From assembly GCF_013408415.1 (NCBI RefSeq), contig NZ_JACCAA010000001.1:682001-746000 (forward strand): a stretch of DNA of 64,000 nt. The letters are read 5' to 3'. This document shows positions 13,914 through 22,131 of this stretch, piece by piece. This stretch comes from Nocardioides daedukensis (GTDB lineage Bacteria > Actinomycetota > Actinomycetes > Propionibacteriales > Nocardioidaceae). Numbering within the stretch: the stretch's first letter is position 1; every line of letters starts with the position of its first letter. The position numbers and the translations under genes were made by a program. The notes beneath the pieces were generated by a model. It did no database searches and had not been told where the DNA came from. It saw nothing but the letters and a program-made list of their open reading frames with translations.

Positions 13914-14582
13914 ATGACTGACTACACCGGCGACGTGACCCCCGGCGGACCGGCCGATGTCCGCGAGCTCGACCAGTTGACGATCGCGAAGATGGCGGTC
14001 GACGAGAAGATGGCGAACAACGCCTACCTGCTGACCTGCCGCACCACCGACGAGAAGCTGCTGATCGACGCGGCCGACGACGCGCCCGCACTGTTGTCAC
14101 TCGTCAACGGCTCGCTGTCCGCTGTCGTCACCACGCACCAGCACTGGGACCACCACCGCGCGCTGGCCGACGTCGTCGCCGCCACCGACGCTCCGGTGCA
14201 TGCCGGCGCACCGGATGCCGACGCGATCACCGAGCAGACCGGTGTGCAGATCGCCCGCCGGCTCGAGCACGGCGACGAGGTCCGCGTCGGTGAGGTGTCG
14301 CTGTCGGTGATCGCGATCGCCGGGCACACGCCGGGCTCGGTAGCCCTGCTGTATGCCGACCCGTCGGGCCACCCACACCTGTTCACCGGGGACTCCCTGT
14401 TCCCCGGCGGTCCTGGGAGGACCATAGAGGCGGAGGACTTCGACTCGATCATGGCCGACCTGCAGACCAAGGTCTTCGACCGGTTGCCGGACGAGACGTG
14501 GTTCTACCCCGGACACGGCAACGACTCCACTCTCGGCGCCGAGCGTGACTCGGTCCCCGGGTGGCTTGAGCGCAGATGGTGA
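13914..14582 (+). CDS. MBL-fold metallo-hydrolase
   Basis: A 222-residue protein of the metallo-beta-lactamase superfamily, glyoxalase II-like. The metal motif HQHWDHH and the downstream GHTPGS, FTGDSLFPGG and FYPGHG (further His/Asp ligands) are all present, so it looks active. The substrate is unknown; glyoxalase II-type thioester hydrolysis is possible. A TAGTCT hexamer about 6 bp before the ATG suggests a nearly leaderless transcript. A divergent C-terminal copy of the same family lies 400 bp downstream. Confidence 0.83.
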   Translation: MTDYTGDVTPGGPADVRELDQLTIAKMAVDEKMANNAYLLTCRTTDEKLLIDAADDAPALLSLVNGSLSAVVTTHQHWDHHRALADVVAATDAPVHAGAPDADAITEQTGVQIARRLEHGDEVRVGEVSLSVIAIAGHTPGSVALLYADPSGHPHLFTGDSLFPGGPGRTIEAEDFDSIMADLQTKVFDRLPDETWFYPGHGNDSTLGAERDSVPGWLERRW

Positions 14583-14998
14583 CGGACCCCGACGAAGAGT
14601 CCCTCGCGATCCTCGATCGGGGAGCCGCAGAGCTCTGGCGCAACGGTTTGCTCGTTGGGCACCTGACATCCGCACTGGAACGTGGGTGGGGGCTGGCGCG
14701 ACCGCTCGGCACTCAGACTTTCGTTTGGTTCCTCGTCACCCTCGTCGACGGAGGCCGCTACATCATCGAGGACTACCCGCCTTACGCCACGCTCCCTGAC
14801 GCGCTCATAGGTCGTCTCGAGCCCGAACAGTCCTCGGACGGTGACTTCGAGGTGCGCTGGTTGACCGGCGAGGCACGAGCCCGGGCGTGGACCGACTATG
14901 GCATCCATGAGTCCTTCGGCTCCTATCGCTTCGAAGGAAGCCACGTCCAGGAGTGGTGGTGGTCGCGTCTCCTCGACCGCCTCAAGGGGCGCTCATGA
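14576..14998 (+). CDS. Hypothetical protein, 140 aa
   Basis: Not recognised. The start overlaps the end of the MBL-fold gene by 7 bp. The sequence is Trp-rich near the C-terminus (EWWWSRLLDRL) and acidic overall, with no signal peptide or membrane segment. The central stretch TFVWFLVTLVDGGRYIIEDY looks like a beta-hairpin core. It sits between an intact MBL-fold gene and a truncated second one, so it may have been inserted there. It could be a small immunity- or regulator-like protein, but nothing visible assigns a function. Confidence 0.6.
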   Translation: MVTDPDEESLAILDRGAAELWRNGLLVGHLTSALERGWGLARPLGTQTFVWFLVTLVDGGRYIIEDYPPYATLPDALIGRLEPEQSSDGDFEVRWLTGEARARAWTDYGIHESFGSYRFEGSHVQEWWWSRLLDRLKGRS

Positions 14999-15222
14999 CC
15001 CGGACAATGTGTTGTCCATCAACGGGCAACTCCCTCTTCCCCGGCGGTGTCGGTGCGACCTTCGGTGACGACGAAGCCTTCGCCCAGCTCGTCAACGAGG
15101 TGGAGACCAAGGTCTTCGCGACACTGCCGGACGACACCTGGTTCTATCCGGGTCACGGCAAGGACGGACAGCTGGGCAACGAGCGTCCGCACGTGGCGCA
15201 GTGGCGCGAGCGCGGCTGGTGA
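14995..15222 (+). pseudogene. C-terminal remnant of a second MBL-fold hydrolase
   Basis: The 75-residue frame aligns only to the last ~65 residues of MBL-fold proteins: GNSLFPGG, an ETKVF helix, DDTWFYPGHG and a WRERGW end. The neighbouring intact gene has GDSLFPGG, QTKVF, DETWFYPGHG and WLERRW at the same places. The N-terminal HxHxDH metal-binding half is missing, so it cannot be a working hydrolase. The copies differ at many positions, so this is an old or separately acquired paralogue. An ATG at 14995 overlaps the previous stop and might still allow translation. Confidence 0.75.
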
Positions 15223-15224
15223 AG

Positions 15225-15250
15225 CGGTGGGGCTCGGACGAGCCCCACCG
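15225..15250. terminator. Bidirectional hairpin between the MBL remnant and kshB
   Basis: CGGTGGGGCTCG at 15225-15236 and its exact complement at 15239-15250 form a G+C-rich hairpin between convergent genes. No clear U-tract follows. Confidence 0.65.
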
Positions 15251-15252
15251 GC

Positions 15253-16338
15253 TCAGCCGTTGTAGGTGATCTTCAGCTTCTCCGTGAGAGGCACCGACTG
15301 GCACCCCAGACGTACGCCGTCGGCGAGGTCGTCCGCGTCGAGCACCTCGTTGTGGCGCATCTTCACCTCACCCTCGAGGACCAGGCAGGCACAGGCGCTG
15401 CACTGACCCTCGCGGCAGGAGAACGGAGCCTCGACGCCCTTGGACTCGAGGAAGTCCAGCACCGTCTGGTTGGCCGGGTAGTCATCGAACTCGTAGTGCT
15501 GGCCGTCCAGCTCCACCTCGAGGCGGACCGGGCCGGTCACCGCGACCTCGTCGTCGTCCTCGTGGTCATCGGCGTCGGCCAGCGTCTGCTCGGCCTTCTG
15601 CAGCTCCTCGACATCGCCGAACGGGTTTCCGCCGAGCGAGACGAACTTCTCCTGGTGGCGGCGCTCACGCGGGAACTCGAGCTCGCGCAGGGCCAGGGAG
15701 ACCGACTTCATGAACGGCGCCGGGCCGCAGCAGAAGGCGTCGTACGTCGTGAAGTTGGCGGCGAATGCCTTGAGCTGCTCCAGCGACGGCAGTCCTTGGA
15801 CCGACTCGAGCCAGTGCACGACGATGAGCCGCTCCGGGTTGGCCGCCGAGAGCGCCGCCCACTCACGCGCGAAGATCACGGACTGCTCGTCGCGGTTGGC
15901 GAAGAAGACCACGATCTTGCCGCTGCCGTTGGCCAGCGCGGTCCGCGCGATCGAGATGATCGGGGTGACCCCGCTGCCGCCCGCGAAGAGCAACAGGTCG
16001 TGGTCGAGGTTCGCGGGGGTGAAGATGCCGCTCGGCGGAAGCACCCGCACGGTGTCGCCGGCCTTGAGGTTGTCGCAGATCCAGTTCGAGGCATAGCCGT
16101 CGACCGTGCGCTTCACGGTGACCGTGAGCGGCTGGTCGCCAACCGGTGAGCTGCTCAGCGAGTAACAACGCGCCGCAAGCCCGGTCTCATCGCTGGGCAC
16201 GGCCAGGGTGAGGAACTGGCCGGGCTTGTAGTCGAAGTGGTCCTTGGCCTCCGGGGTCAGGTCGAAAACCACGGAACAGGCGTCCGAGGTCTCGTTGATC
16301 ACCTCGAGGACTGGTAGGACGAACGACTCAGTATCCAT
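15253..16338 (-). CDS. kshB: 3-ketosteroid 9-alpha-monooxygenase, ferredoxin reductase component
   Basis: Passes electrons from NADH to the oxygenase KshA, which opens the steroid nucleus by 9-alpha-hydroxylation. The 361 residues show an FAD domain (ARCYSLSSSP), an NAD domain (LLLFAGGSGVTPIISIA; FCCGPAPFM) and a C-terminal plant-type [2Fe-2S] domain (CREGQCSACACL plus a fourth Cys in LGCQSV). PaaE/HcaD-type reductases have similar architecture. The nearby kshA makes the KshB assignment strong. It overlaps the end of the small Cys protein gene by 11 bp. Confidence 0.88.
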   Translation of the reverse strand: MDTESFVLPVLEVINETSDACSVVFDLTPEAKDHFDYKPGQFLTLAVPSDETGLAARCYSLSSSPVGDQPLTVTVKRTVDGYASNWICDNLKAGDTVRVLPPSGIFTPANLDHDLLLFAGGSGVTPIISIARTALANGSGKIVVFFANRDEQSVIFAREWAALSAANPERLIVVHWLESVQGLPSLEQLKAFAANFTTYDAFCCGPAPFMKSVSLALRELEFPRERRHQEKFVSLGGNPFGDVEELQKAEQTLADADDHEDDDEVAVTGPVRLEVELDGQHYEFDDYPANQTVLDFLESKGVEAPFSCREGQCSACACLVLEGEVKMRHNEVLDADDLADGVRLGCQSVPLTEKLKITYNG

Positions 16339-16630
16339 CTTCTGCTCCGATGGGGATTTTGCCCTCGCGGGTGGCCGCTTCGATGCTGGCGACCAACCGT
16401 GGGCACGACACGTGGACCTGGCGCCCGTCTGGCGCCGTGGACATTCTCGCGAACTCAGGGCATCGGGACACGGCCTGTCCCGACCACTGGATGGAGGTGT
16501 GGTGCTCGCTGTTCTTCTTCACCCCCACCGTGGCCAGACAGTCCAGGCACTCGACCTGATTCAACCGCGCCTCGGTGTAGAGGAACTGGTCCTCGATGGT
16601 GTCCGCGTTGGTCGGCACGATGTAAGCCAT
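16328..16630 (-). CDS. Conserved small Cys-containing protein between kshA and kshB
   Basis: A 100-residue cytoplasmic protein of unknown function. Features are CLDC at about residues 28-31, SRCPEFAR near 56 and VSCPRL near 75, which could form a metal site, plus a His-His pair (EHHTSIQW). It overlaps the kshA stop by 1 bp and kshB by 11 bp, so it is translationally coupled to both subunits. That placement suggests a role in KshAB assembly, iron-sulfur maturation or electron transfer. This is inferred from position only. Confidence 0.72.
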   Translation of the reverse strand: MAYIVPTNADTIEDQFLYTEARLNQVECLDCLATVGVKKNSEHHTSIQWSGQAVSRCPEFARMSTAPDGRQVHVSCPRLVASIEAATREGKIPIGAEDGY

Positions 16631-17772
16631 CAGGCGTCCGCAGGCTGGGCTGCTTCCTCGGCCGCCTTCTTCGCAAGGTTCTCCGCCACCTCGGCGCGCC
16701 AGAACTCGTTGGCCTTGGTGGTGTCCACCTCGAACTCGAAGCGGTCGGTCATCTCCGCGACGACGTCGGCCTTGTCGACGTAGAACTGCTCATACCACCG
16801 GCGCAGCTGGTAGACGGGCCCGTCCTCCTCGCACAGCAGCGGGTTCTGCACGGGCGCCTTGTTCAGCCAGATGTGCACGTCCTGCATGAAGCCGTCGCCG
16901 AACATGTCGGCGTACTTCTTGCCAATGTAGTTGGCCGTCTTGTCGTCGAGGCCCTCGGGCTTCTCAACGCAGAGGCCGTACTGCAGCTTGAAGGAATCAG
17001 GTCCGGTCGGGATGTGGCAGTTGACCAGGATCACCTTGGTGATGAAGCCCTTGTAGTCAGTGGTGAGCCAGTTGATCATGTAGCTCGGCCCGTAGTAGGT
17101 CGCCACCGACTCCAGGACCAGGTCCTCGTCGCCGTAGCCGTCGCCGGCCATGTCCGGGCGCCCTGTCGACTCCATGAACTGGGTGGCCATGTGGCCCTCG
17201 AAGACGTTGCGGAAGTTCGTCGGGAACGCGAAGTGGATGTAGAAGAAGTGCGCCATGTCCACGACGTTGTCGACGATCTCGCGGCAGTGCGCGGTCGGTA
17301 CGTCGAGCACGTTCCAGGTCCACTCGGTGTAGCGATCCGTGCCGACGCCCTCGAGCTCGGGCGGCAGGATGTCCATGTCCGCAGGGCTGCCCTCGACGTC
17401 GTGCCAGACCAGCACCTGCCCGTTGCGGACCACGGTCGGGTAGGTCTGCGTGCGGGCCCGCAGCGGGACGCGGCGGGCATAGGGGATCGCCTTGCACTTG
17501 CCGTCGCCGCCCCAACGCCAGTCGTGGAACGGGCAGGCGATCTCGTCGCCCTTCACGGTCCCCTGGGTCAGGTCGCCGCCCATGTGCCGGCAGTAGCCGT
17601 CGAGCACCTTGATCTCGCCGCTGCTGTCCGACCAGACGACGAGCTTGCCGCCGAACGCCTCGACGGCGTGCGGCTTGCCGTCACGGAAGGACTCGGCCAG
17701 GCCGAGGCAGTGCCAACCGCGGGCAAAGCGTTCGGGCGCGGAACCCCGGTCGAGAAGGCGGGCGTCAGACAT
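16630..17772 (-). CDS. kshA: 3-ketosteroid 9-alpha-monooxygenase, oxygenase component
   Basis: A Rieske non-haem iron oxygenase that hydroxylates C9 of 3-ketosteroids and so triggers opening of ring B. The 380 residues contain Rieske ligands C61-x-H63 and C80-x2-H83 (GYCRHMGGDL, ACPFHDWRW). The mononuclear iron site includes D172, H175 and H180 in VDMAHFFYIH, with a later Asp in GFMQDVHIW. The wording is close to Rhodococcus and mycobacterial KshA. It is the first gene of kshA-small protein-kshB, diverging from fadE26 across a KstR-like box. Confidence 0.93.
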   Translation of the reverse strand: MSDARLLDRGSAPERFARGWHCLGLAESFRDGKPHAVEAFGGKLVVWSDSSGEIKVLDGYCRHMGGDLTQGTVKGDEIACPFHDWRWGGDGKCKAIPYARRVPLRARTQTYPTVVRNGQVLVWHDVEGSPADMDILPPELEGVGTDRYTEWTWNVLDVPTAHCREIVDNVVDMAHFFYIHFAFPTNFRNVFEGHMATQFMESTGRPDMAGDGYGDEDLVLESVATYYGPSYMINWLTTDYKGFITKVILVNCHIPTGPDSFKLQYGLCVEKPEGLDDKTANYIGKKYADMFGDGFMQDVHIWLNKAPVQNPLLCEEDGPVYQLRRWYEQFYVDKADVVAEMTDRFEFEVDTTKANEFWRAEVAENLAKKAAEEAAQPADA

Positions 17773-17810
17773 GGAAGCTCCTCATGAACGTGGAAGCGCT
17801 AGCGCAAAAT

Positions 17811-17824
17811 GAGAACACGTTATA
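17811..17824. promoter_or_regulatory. KstR-like operator between kshA and fadE26
   Basis: The sequence GAGAACACGTTATA matches the KstR consensus TNNAACNNGTTNNA at all fixed positions except the first T. It lies 38 bp upstream of kshA and 11 bp upstream of fadE26, placed to repress both divergent operons. Confidence 0.65.
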
Positions 17825-17834
17825 GTTTTACCAC

Positions 17835-19013
17835 ATGTACGTCGCCCTGACACCAGACCAGGAACGCCTCCGCGAAGAACTCCGAGGCTACTTCTCCGAG
17901 CTCGTCACACCCGAGCGTCGCGCCGCGCTGGCCATGGCCACCGGCGAGTTCGGCGACGCGCAGGTCTACAAGGAGGTCATCCGCCAGCTCGGCACGGACG
18001 GATGGCTGGGGATCGGCTGGCCCGAGGAGTACGGCGGCCAGGACCGGTCGATGATCGAGCAGCTGATCTTCACCGATGTCGCCGCAGTGGCCGGCGTACC
18101 GATCCCCTATCTCACGCTGAACACCGTGGGCCCGACGATCATGCGCTACGGCTCGGACGAGCAGAAGGAGTTCTTCCTCCCGAAGATCCTCGCCGGCGAC
18201 CTGCACTTCTCGATCGGTTACTCCGAGCCGGGTTCGGGAACGGACCTGGCCTCGTTGAAGACCCGCGCGGTCCGCGAGGGCGACGAGTGGGTGATCAACG
18301 GCCAGAAGATGTGGACCTCGCTGATCCAGTACGCCGACTGGATCTGGATGGCCTGCCGCACCGACCCCGACCTGCCGCGCCACAAGGGACTCTCGATGAT
18401 CCTGGTGCCGGCCGACGCACCGGGCTTCTCCTACACGCCGGTGCACACGGTGGCTGGCGTGCACACCAGTGCGACGTACTACGAGGACGTGCGCGTCCCG
18501 GTCACCAACCTGGTCGGCGAGCTCAACGGCGGCTGGAGCCTGATGACCAACCAGCTCAACCACGAGCGGGTCGCCCTCACCTCCTCCGCCGCGCTGGTCG
18601 AGTCCATCGAGCAGGTACGCCGGTGGGCCCAGGACACCAAGAAGGCCGACGGGTCCCGGGTGATCGACGCCGAGTGGGTGCAGATCCTGCTCGGCCGCGC
18701 ACACGCCCGCACCGAGGCCCTGACCCTGGTCAACTGGAAGCTGGCCTCGAGCGTCGACTCGCTCTCGCCGGCCGATGCCTCCGCCACCAAGGTCTATGGT
18801 TCGGAGCTCGCCACCGAGGTCTACCGGGCCCTGATCGAGATCGTCGGGCCGCACGCCGGACTGACCAGCGACTCCCCCGGTGCCGTGCTGGCCGGGCGCC
18901 TCGAACGCTACTTCCGCTCCTCGCTGGTGATGACCTTCGGCGGCGGCACCAACGAGATCCAGCGCGACATCATCGGCTACGTGGCCCTCGGGCTGCCGGC
19001 AGCCCGACGCTGA
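17835..19013 (+). CDS. fadE26: Sterol side-chain acyl-CoA dehydrogenase, FadE26 (ChsE4) type
   Basis: One subunit of the heteromeric acyl-CoA dehydrogenase that desaturates steroid side-chain CoA thioesters. The 392 residues begin MYVALTPDQERLREELRGYF. They contain the ACAD motifs GYSEPGSGTDLASL and INGQKMWTSLIQYADWIW and end with FGGGTNEIQRDII. Wording and length resemble M. tuberculosis FadE26 (Rv3504), and the next gene resembles FadE27, its known partner. It probably forms an alpha2beta2 complex with that protein. The sterol role is inferred from homology and neighbours. Confidence 0.87.
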   Translation: MYVALTPDQERLREELRGYFSELVTPERRAALAMATGEFGDAQVYKEVIRQLGTDGWLGIGWPEEYGGQDRSMIEQLIFTDVAAVAGVPIPYLTLNTVGPTIMRYGSDEQKEFFLPKILAGDLHFSIGYSEPGSGTDLASLKTRAVREGDEWVINGQKMWTSLIQYADWIWMACRTDPDLPRHKGLSMILVPADAPGFSYTPVHTVAGVHTSATYYEDVRVPVTNLVGELNGGWSLMTNQLNHERVALTSSAALVESIEQVRRWAQDTKKADGSRVIDAEWVQILLGRAHARTEALTLVNWKLASSVDSLSPADASATKVYGSELATEVYRALIEIVGPHAGLTSDSPGAVLAGRLERYFRSSLVMTFGGGTNEIQRDIIGYVALGLPAARR

Positions 19014-19038
19014 CCAGGCCGAGAGAACAGGACACACC

Positions 19039-20145
19039 ATGGACTTCACCTTCACCCCCGAGCAGGAGGACGCGGCCGCACTCGCAGCCGGGATCCTCGC
19101 GGACAAGACCACCCCGGAGCGGATGCGCGCGGTCGAGAAGGCCGGCGACCGGTTCGACCGCGACCTGTGGCAGGCCCTCGGCGACGCCGGGCTGCTCTCC
19201 CTCGCCGTGCCCGAGGAGTACGACGGCGCCGGACTCGGCCTGATCGAGCTCAGCCGGGTGCTGATCGAGGTCGGCCGCAAGGTCGCCCCGGTCCCCCTGG
19301 CCACGCACGGACCGGCTGCCCTGGTGCTCGCCGAATTCGGCACCGACGCGCAGAAGCAGGAGTGGCTGCCCCGCGCAGCCACCGGCGAGGCCGTGCTGAG
19401 CACAGCCCTGACCGAAGAGCTCGAGCACCTGCCCGCCACCCCCGGCGTGACCCTGGTCGACGGCGTCCTCAACGGCACCAAGACCCTGGTCCGCGCGGGA
19501 ACCGTGGCGGACCTGCTGCTGGTCACCGCGAGCACGCCCACCGGAACCGTGGTGGCGCTGGTCCGCCCCGGTGACCCGGGGGTCACCGTCTCGGCCCAGC
19601 GCACCAGTGACGGCGACACGACCGCCCTCGTCCAGCTCGACGGCGTACCCGTCGGCGCGGACCGGATCCTGGGCGAGGCCGACGGCGGTGCGGACGGCGG
19701 GGCCGCGACGCGCCTGGCCCAGGTGGCCACCGCCGCTGCCTGCGCCGAGCTGGCCGGGGTCGTCCACGGTGCGGTGCGGCTGACTGCCGACTATGCCAAG
19801 ACCCGTGAGCAGTTCGGTCGCCCGATCGGCAGCTTCCAGGCTGTGGCCCAGCGTCTGGCCGACGGCTACATCGACAGTCTCTTCCAGGAGCTGACCCTGT
19901 GGCAGGCCGTCTGGCGGCTCACCGAGGGCCTGCCGACCACGACCGAGCTGGCGATCGCGAAGATGTGGGCGGCCGATGCGGCGCACAAGGTCGCGCACAC
20001 CACCGTGCACGTCCACGGTGGCGTGGGCATCGACCTGGACGGTGAGGCGCACCGCTACTTCACGGCCGCCAAGCGGTTCGAGTTCTCCTTCGGGGGCACC
20101 ACCGAGCAGTCGCTGGCCATCGGTCGGGCACTCGCCGCTCGATGA
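19039..20145 (+). CDS. fadE27: Sterol side-chain acyl-CoA dehydrogenase, FadE27 (ChsE5) type
   Basis: The partner subunit of FadE26. The 368 residues begin MDFTFTPEQEDAAALAAGIL. They carry TREQFGRPIGSFQAVAQRL in the FAD-contact region and HVHGGVGIDLDGEAHRYF near the C-terminus. It is shorter and less canonical than FadE26, typical of the second subunit in these heteromers. It follows fadE26 by 25 bp with a GAGAGAACAGG ribosome site. Orthology to Rv3505 is judged from remembered sequence. Confidence 0.86.
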   Translation: MDFTFTPEQEDAAALAAGILADKTTPERMRAVEKAGDRFDRDLWQALGDAGLLSLAVPEEYDGAGLGLIELSRVLIEVGRKVAPVPLATHGPAALVLAEFGTDAQKQEWLPRAATGEAVLSTALTEELEHLPATPGVTLVDGVLNGTKTLVRAGTVADLLLVTASTPTGTVVALVRPGDPGVTVSAQRTSDGDTTALVQLDGVPVGADRILGEADGGADGGAATRLAQVATAAACAELAGVVHGAVRLTADYAKTREQFGRPIGSFQAVAQRLADGYIDSLFQELTLWQAVWRLTEGLPTTTELAIAKMWAADAAHKVAHTTVHVHGGVGIDLDGEAHRYFTAAKRFEFSFGGTTEQSLAIGRALAAR

Positions 20146-20213
20146 CGTGACCCCGGTGGCTCGGAGCCAGCACGCCGATGGCAAGTCGTCGTCGCGTGGC
20201 TACCGTGGAGGCC

Positions 20214-20591
20214 ATGGAGCCCAACGACGGTGACGCTGTCCTCGACCTCCCCTCACGCGCCGACTTCGATGCGTGGCTGGAGGCCCAGCCCGCGGCGACG
20301 CGTGCGGTCTGGGTGCGGACGGCGAAGAAGTCGTCAACCCTGGAGTCGATCACCGAGGACGAGATGGTCGACGTCGGCCTGTGCCACGGCTGGGTCTCCG
20401 CCGTACGCCGTCGCTGCGACGAGGACACCTACCTGCAGCGCTACACCCGCCGGACCAGGACCAGCAAGTGGTCCCGGATCAACATCGCCAAGGTCGAGCA
20501 GCTCACCGCCGCCGGTCTGATGCGTCCCGGCGGACTGGCCGAGGTGGCGGCCGCCAAGTCGGACGGACGCTGGGAGAACCCGTGGACCTGA
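20214..20591 (+). CDS. YdeI/OmpD-associated family protein
   Basis: A 125-residue protein resembling the N-terminal part of the YdeI family. It has SRADFDAWL, VWVRTAKK (usually WLRIAKK), DVGLCHGWVSAVRRR and YLQRYTRRTRTSKWSRIN. The ATG at 20214 was preferred because the upstream extension is low-complexity and unlike the family. The role is unknown; relatives have been linked to antimicrobial-peptide or bacteriocin tolerance. It does not look metabolically linked to the sterol genes. Confidence 0.7.
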   Translation: MEPNDGDAVLDLPSRADFDAWLEAQPAATRAVWVRTAKKSSTLESITEDEMVDVGLCHGWVSAVRRRCDEDTYLQRYTRRTRTSKWSRINIAKVEQLTAAGLMRPGGLAEVAAAKSDGRWENPWT

Positions 20592-20597
20592 GGGCCC

Positions 20598-21323
20598 TCA
20601 GCGCCAGGCAAAGGTTGGCTGCTCGAAGTCGACGACCGGCTCCGGGTTTCCCTCCAGCGCGAGCCACCTGAACTGCACCAGCACGGCACCTGTCGGTGCG
20701 TGGATCAGGTCGTTGCCCAGCGGCACCTGGACCACCGGCCGGTCACTCTCCGGGATGTCCACGAACCGCGGTGAGTCGGGCACCAGCAGGTTGTGCAGGC
20801 CGATCCGGTAGGCGGCGAGCACCTCGTCCGGGGACGGCGCGATGTCGAGTCGACCGCCACCCCACACCACCACCGGGGTGATCACATAGCCGGAGCGGGT
20901 CGGATAGTCGTCGAGCAACCCGAGCACCGCGTCGCGGCCCAGCTCGATGCCGATCTCCTCGTGGGTCTCCCGCAGTGCCGCGTCGACGGCGTCCTCACCC
21001 TCGTCGAGCCGGCCACCCGGTAGCGCCCACTGGGTGGCGTGTGCGCGCAGCCGGGCTGCTCGACGGCACAGCACGAAGGCGGCACCGCCGGCGACGTTCG
21101 CCATCCGGCCGTCAAGATCGCCCGCTCCGCCCGGGATCACCCGCATCGCGCCGTCCTCCCACGGGGACGGGTCGATCCGGTCCTCCCCCACCTGGGAGTC
21201 GACGACCAGGATGGCCACGGCGGCATGGCGTCGCCCCTCGACCGGGACCACCCGGCGCCGGTGTCCGGCGAGGTTGGTGCGGATCCGGTCACGCAGGGCG
21301 TCGTCGTAGGCCAAGGGAGTCAC
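20598..21323 (-). CDS. NUDIX hydrolase, CoA pyrophosphatase-like
   Basis: A 241-residue NUDIX protein with the box GGRLDEGEDAVDAALRETHEEIGI (residues given in two parts: GGRLDEGEDAVDA and RETHEEIGI). A preceding ATQWALPG resembles CoA/acyl-CoA pyrophosphatases of the NudL type. The position in a CoA-thioester catabolic cluster fits turnover of CoA or acyl-CoA, but the substrate is inferred. It ends 6 bp from the YdeI-like gene (convergent) and could share a transcript with the downstream-oriented hydratase operon. Confidence 0.78.
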   Translation of the reverse strand: MTPLAYDDALRDRIRTNLAGHRRRVVPVEGRRHAAVAILVVDSQVGEDRIDPSPWEDGAMRVIPGGAGDLDGRMANVAGGAAFVLCRRAARLRAHATQWALPGGRLDEGEDAVDAALRETHEEIGIELGRDAVLGLLDDYPTRSGYVITPVVVWGGGRLDIAPSPDEVLAAYRIGLHNLLVPDSPRFVDIPESDRPVVQVPLGNDLIHAPTGAVLVQFRWLALEGNPEPVVDFEQPTFAWR

Positions 21324-21345
21324 CCGGCCATTGTCGCCCGGCGTC

Positions 21346-22131
21346 TCACCAGCCCGGAGGCAGGTCCGTGAAGTCGGGCTGGCGCCCTTCGGCGAAGGCG
21401 GTCAGTGCCTCCAGGTTCGCCGGACCACCCATCAGCTCGACGAAGGCCGCGTTCTCGCGCTCACGGGCCGCGGCGATCGCGGCGCGGTGCGGCTCGGTCA
21501 TCGTCCGCTTCACCGCGACCAGGCTGGAGATCGGCCGTGAGGCCAGCACCACGGCATGCCGGCGAGCGGTGGCCATCAGGTCCTCGGGTGCGCAGAGCTT
21601 CCAGACCAGGCCCATCGCGTGCGCTTCCTCGGCCTGGATCCACTCGGCCGAGAGCAGCATCCAGGCCGCGTCCTGACGGCCCACGAGCTGTGGGAAGAGC
21701 AGGCTCGATGCGGCCTCGGGGGCGACCCCGAGGCTGGTGAAGGGGCACTTCAGCTTGGCCGTGGTGGACATGAACGACAGGTCGGCGAAGCCCAGGATGG
21801 TCGCACCGATGCCCAGCCCCAGTCCGTTGACGGCAACCACCAGCGGCTTCGGGAAGTCGACCAACGCATCGAGCAGTCCGGGGAAACCGTGCTTGCCGCG
21901 CTGGAAGTCCGGATTGGTGGCGATCTGCTGCATCTCGAGCAGGTCGGTGCCGGCGCTGAACGCCCGCCCCTCACCAGTCAGCAGGACCACGGCGACCGAC
22001 GAATCGGCCGCAGCGTCGAGCAGTGCGTCGGCCAGGGCGTCGTACAACTCCTCGTTGAAGGCGTTGAGCGCCTCCGCCCTGGCCAGCGTCAGGGTGCGGA
22101 CCCGGTTGGCGTCCTCGACCCGCAGCACCAT
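21346..22131 (-). CDS. Enoyl-CoA hydratase/isomerase family protein
   Basis: A 261-residue crotonase-fold protein, probably acting on acyl-CoA intermediates of sterol or fatty-acid beta-oxidation. It has an oxyanion-hole segment (AFSAGTDLLEM) and a second one (VNGLGLGIGATILGFADL). The usual catalytic Glu positions are partly unusual, with LGVAPEAASSLLFPQ covering the region. The start at 22131 overlaps the upstream stop (TGATG), so it is coupled to the nitronate-monooxygenase-like gene. The exact substrate is not visible. Confidence 0.82.
   Translation of the reverse strand: MVLRVEDANRVRTLTLARAEALNAFNEELYDALADALLDAAADSSVAVVLLTGEGRAFSAGTDLLEMQQIATNPDFQRGKHGFPGLLDALVDFPKPLVVAVNGLGLGIGATILGFADLSFMSTTAKLKCPFTSLGVAPEAASSLLFPQLVGRQDAAWMLLSAEWIQAEEAHAMGLVWKLCAPEDLMATARRHAVVLASRPISSLVAVKRTMTEPHRAAIAAARERENAAFVELMGGPANLEALTAFAEGRQPDFTDLPPGW

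Noticed and set aside
14995..15222. Functional short MBL protein
   Set aside because: The metal-binding N-terminal half is missing.
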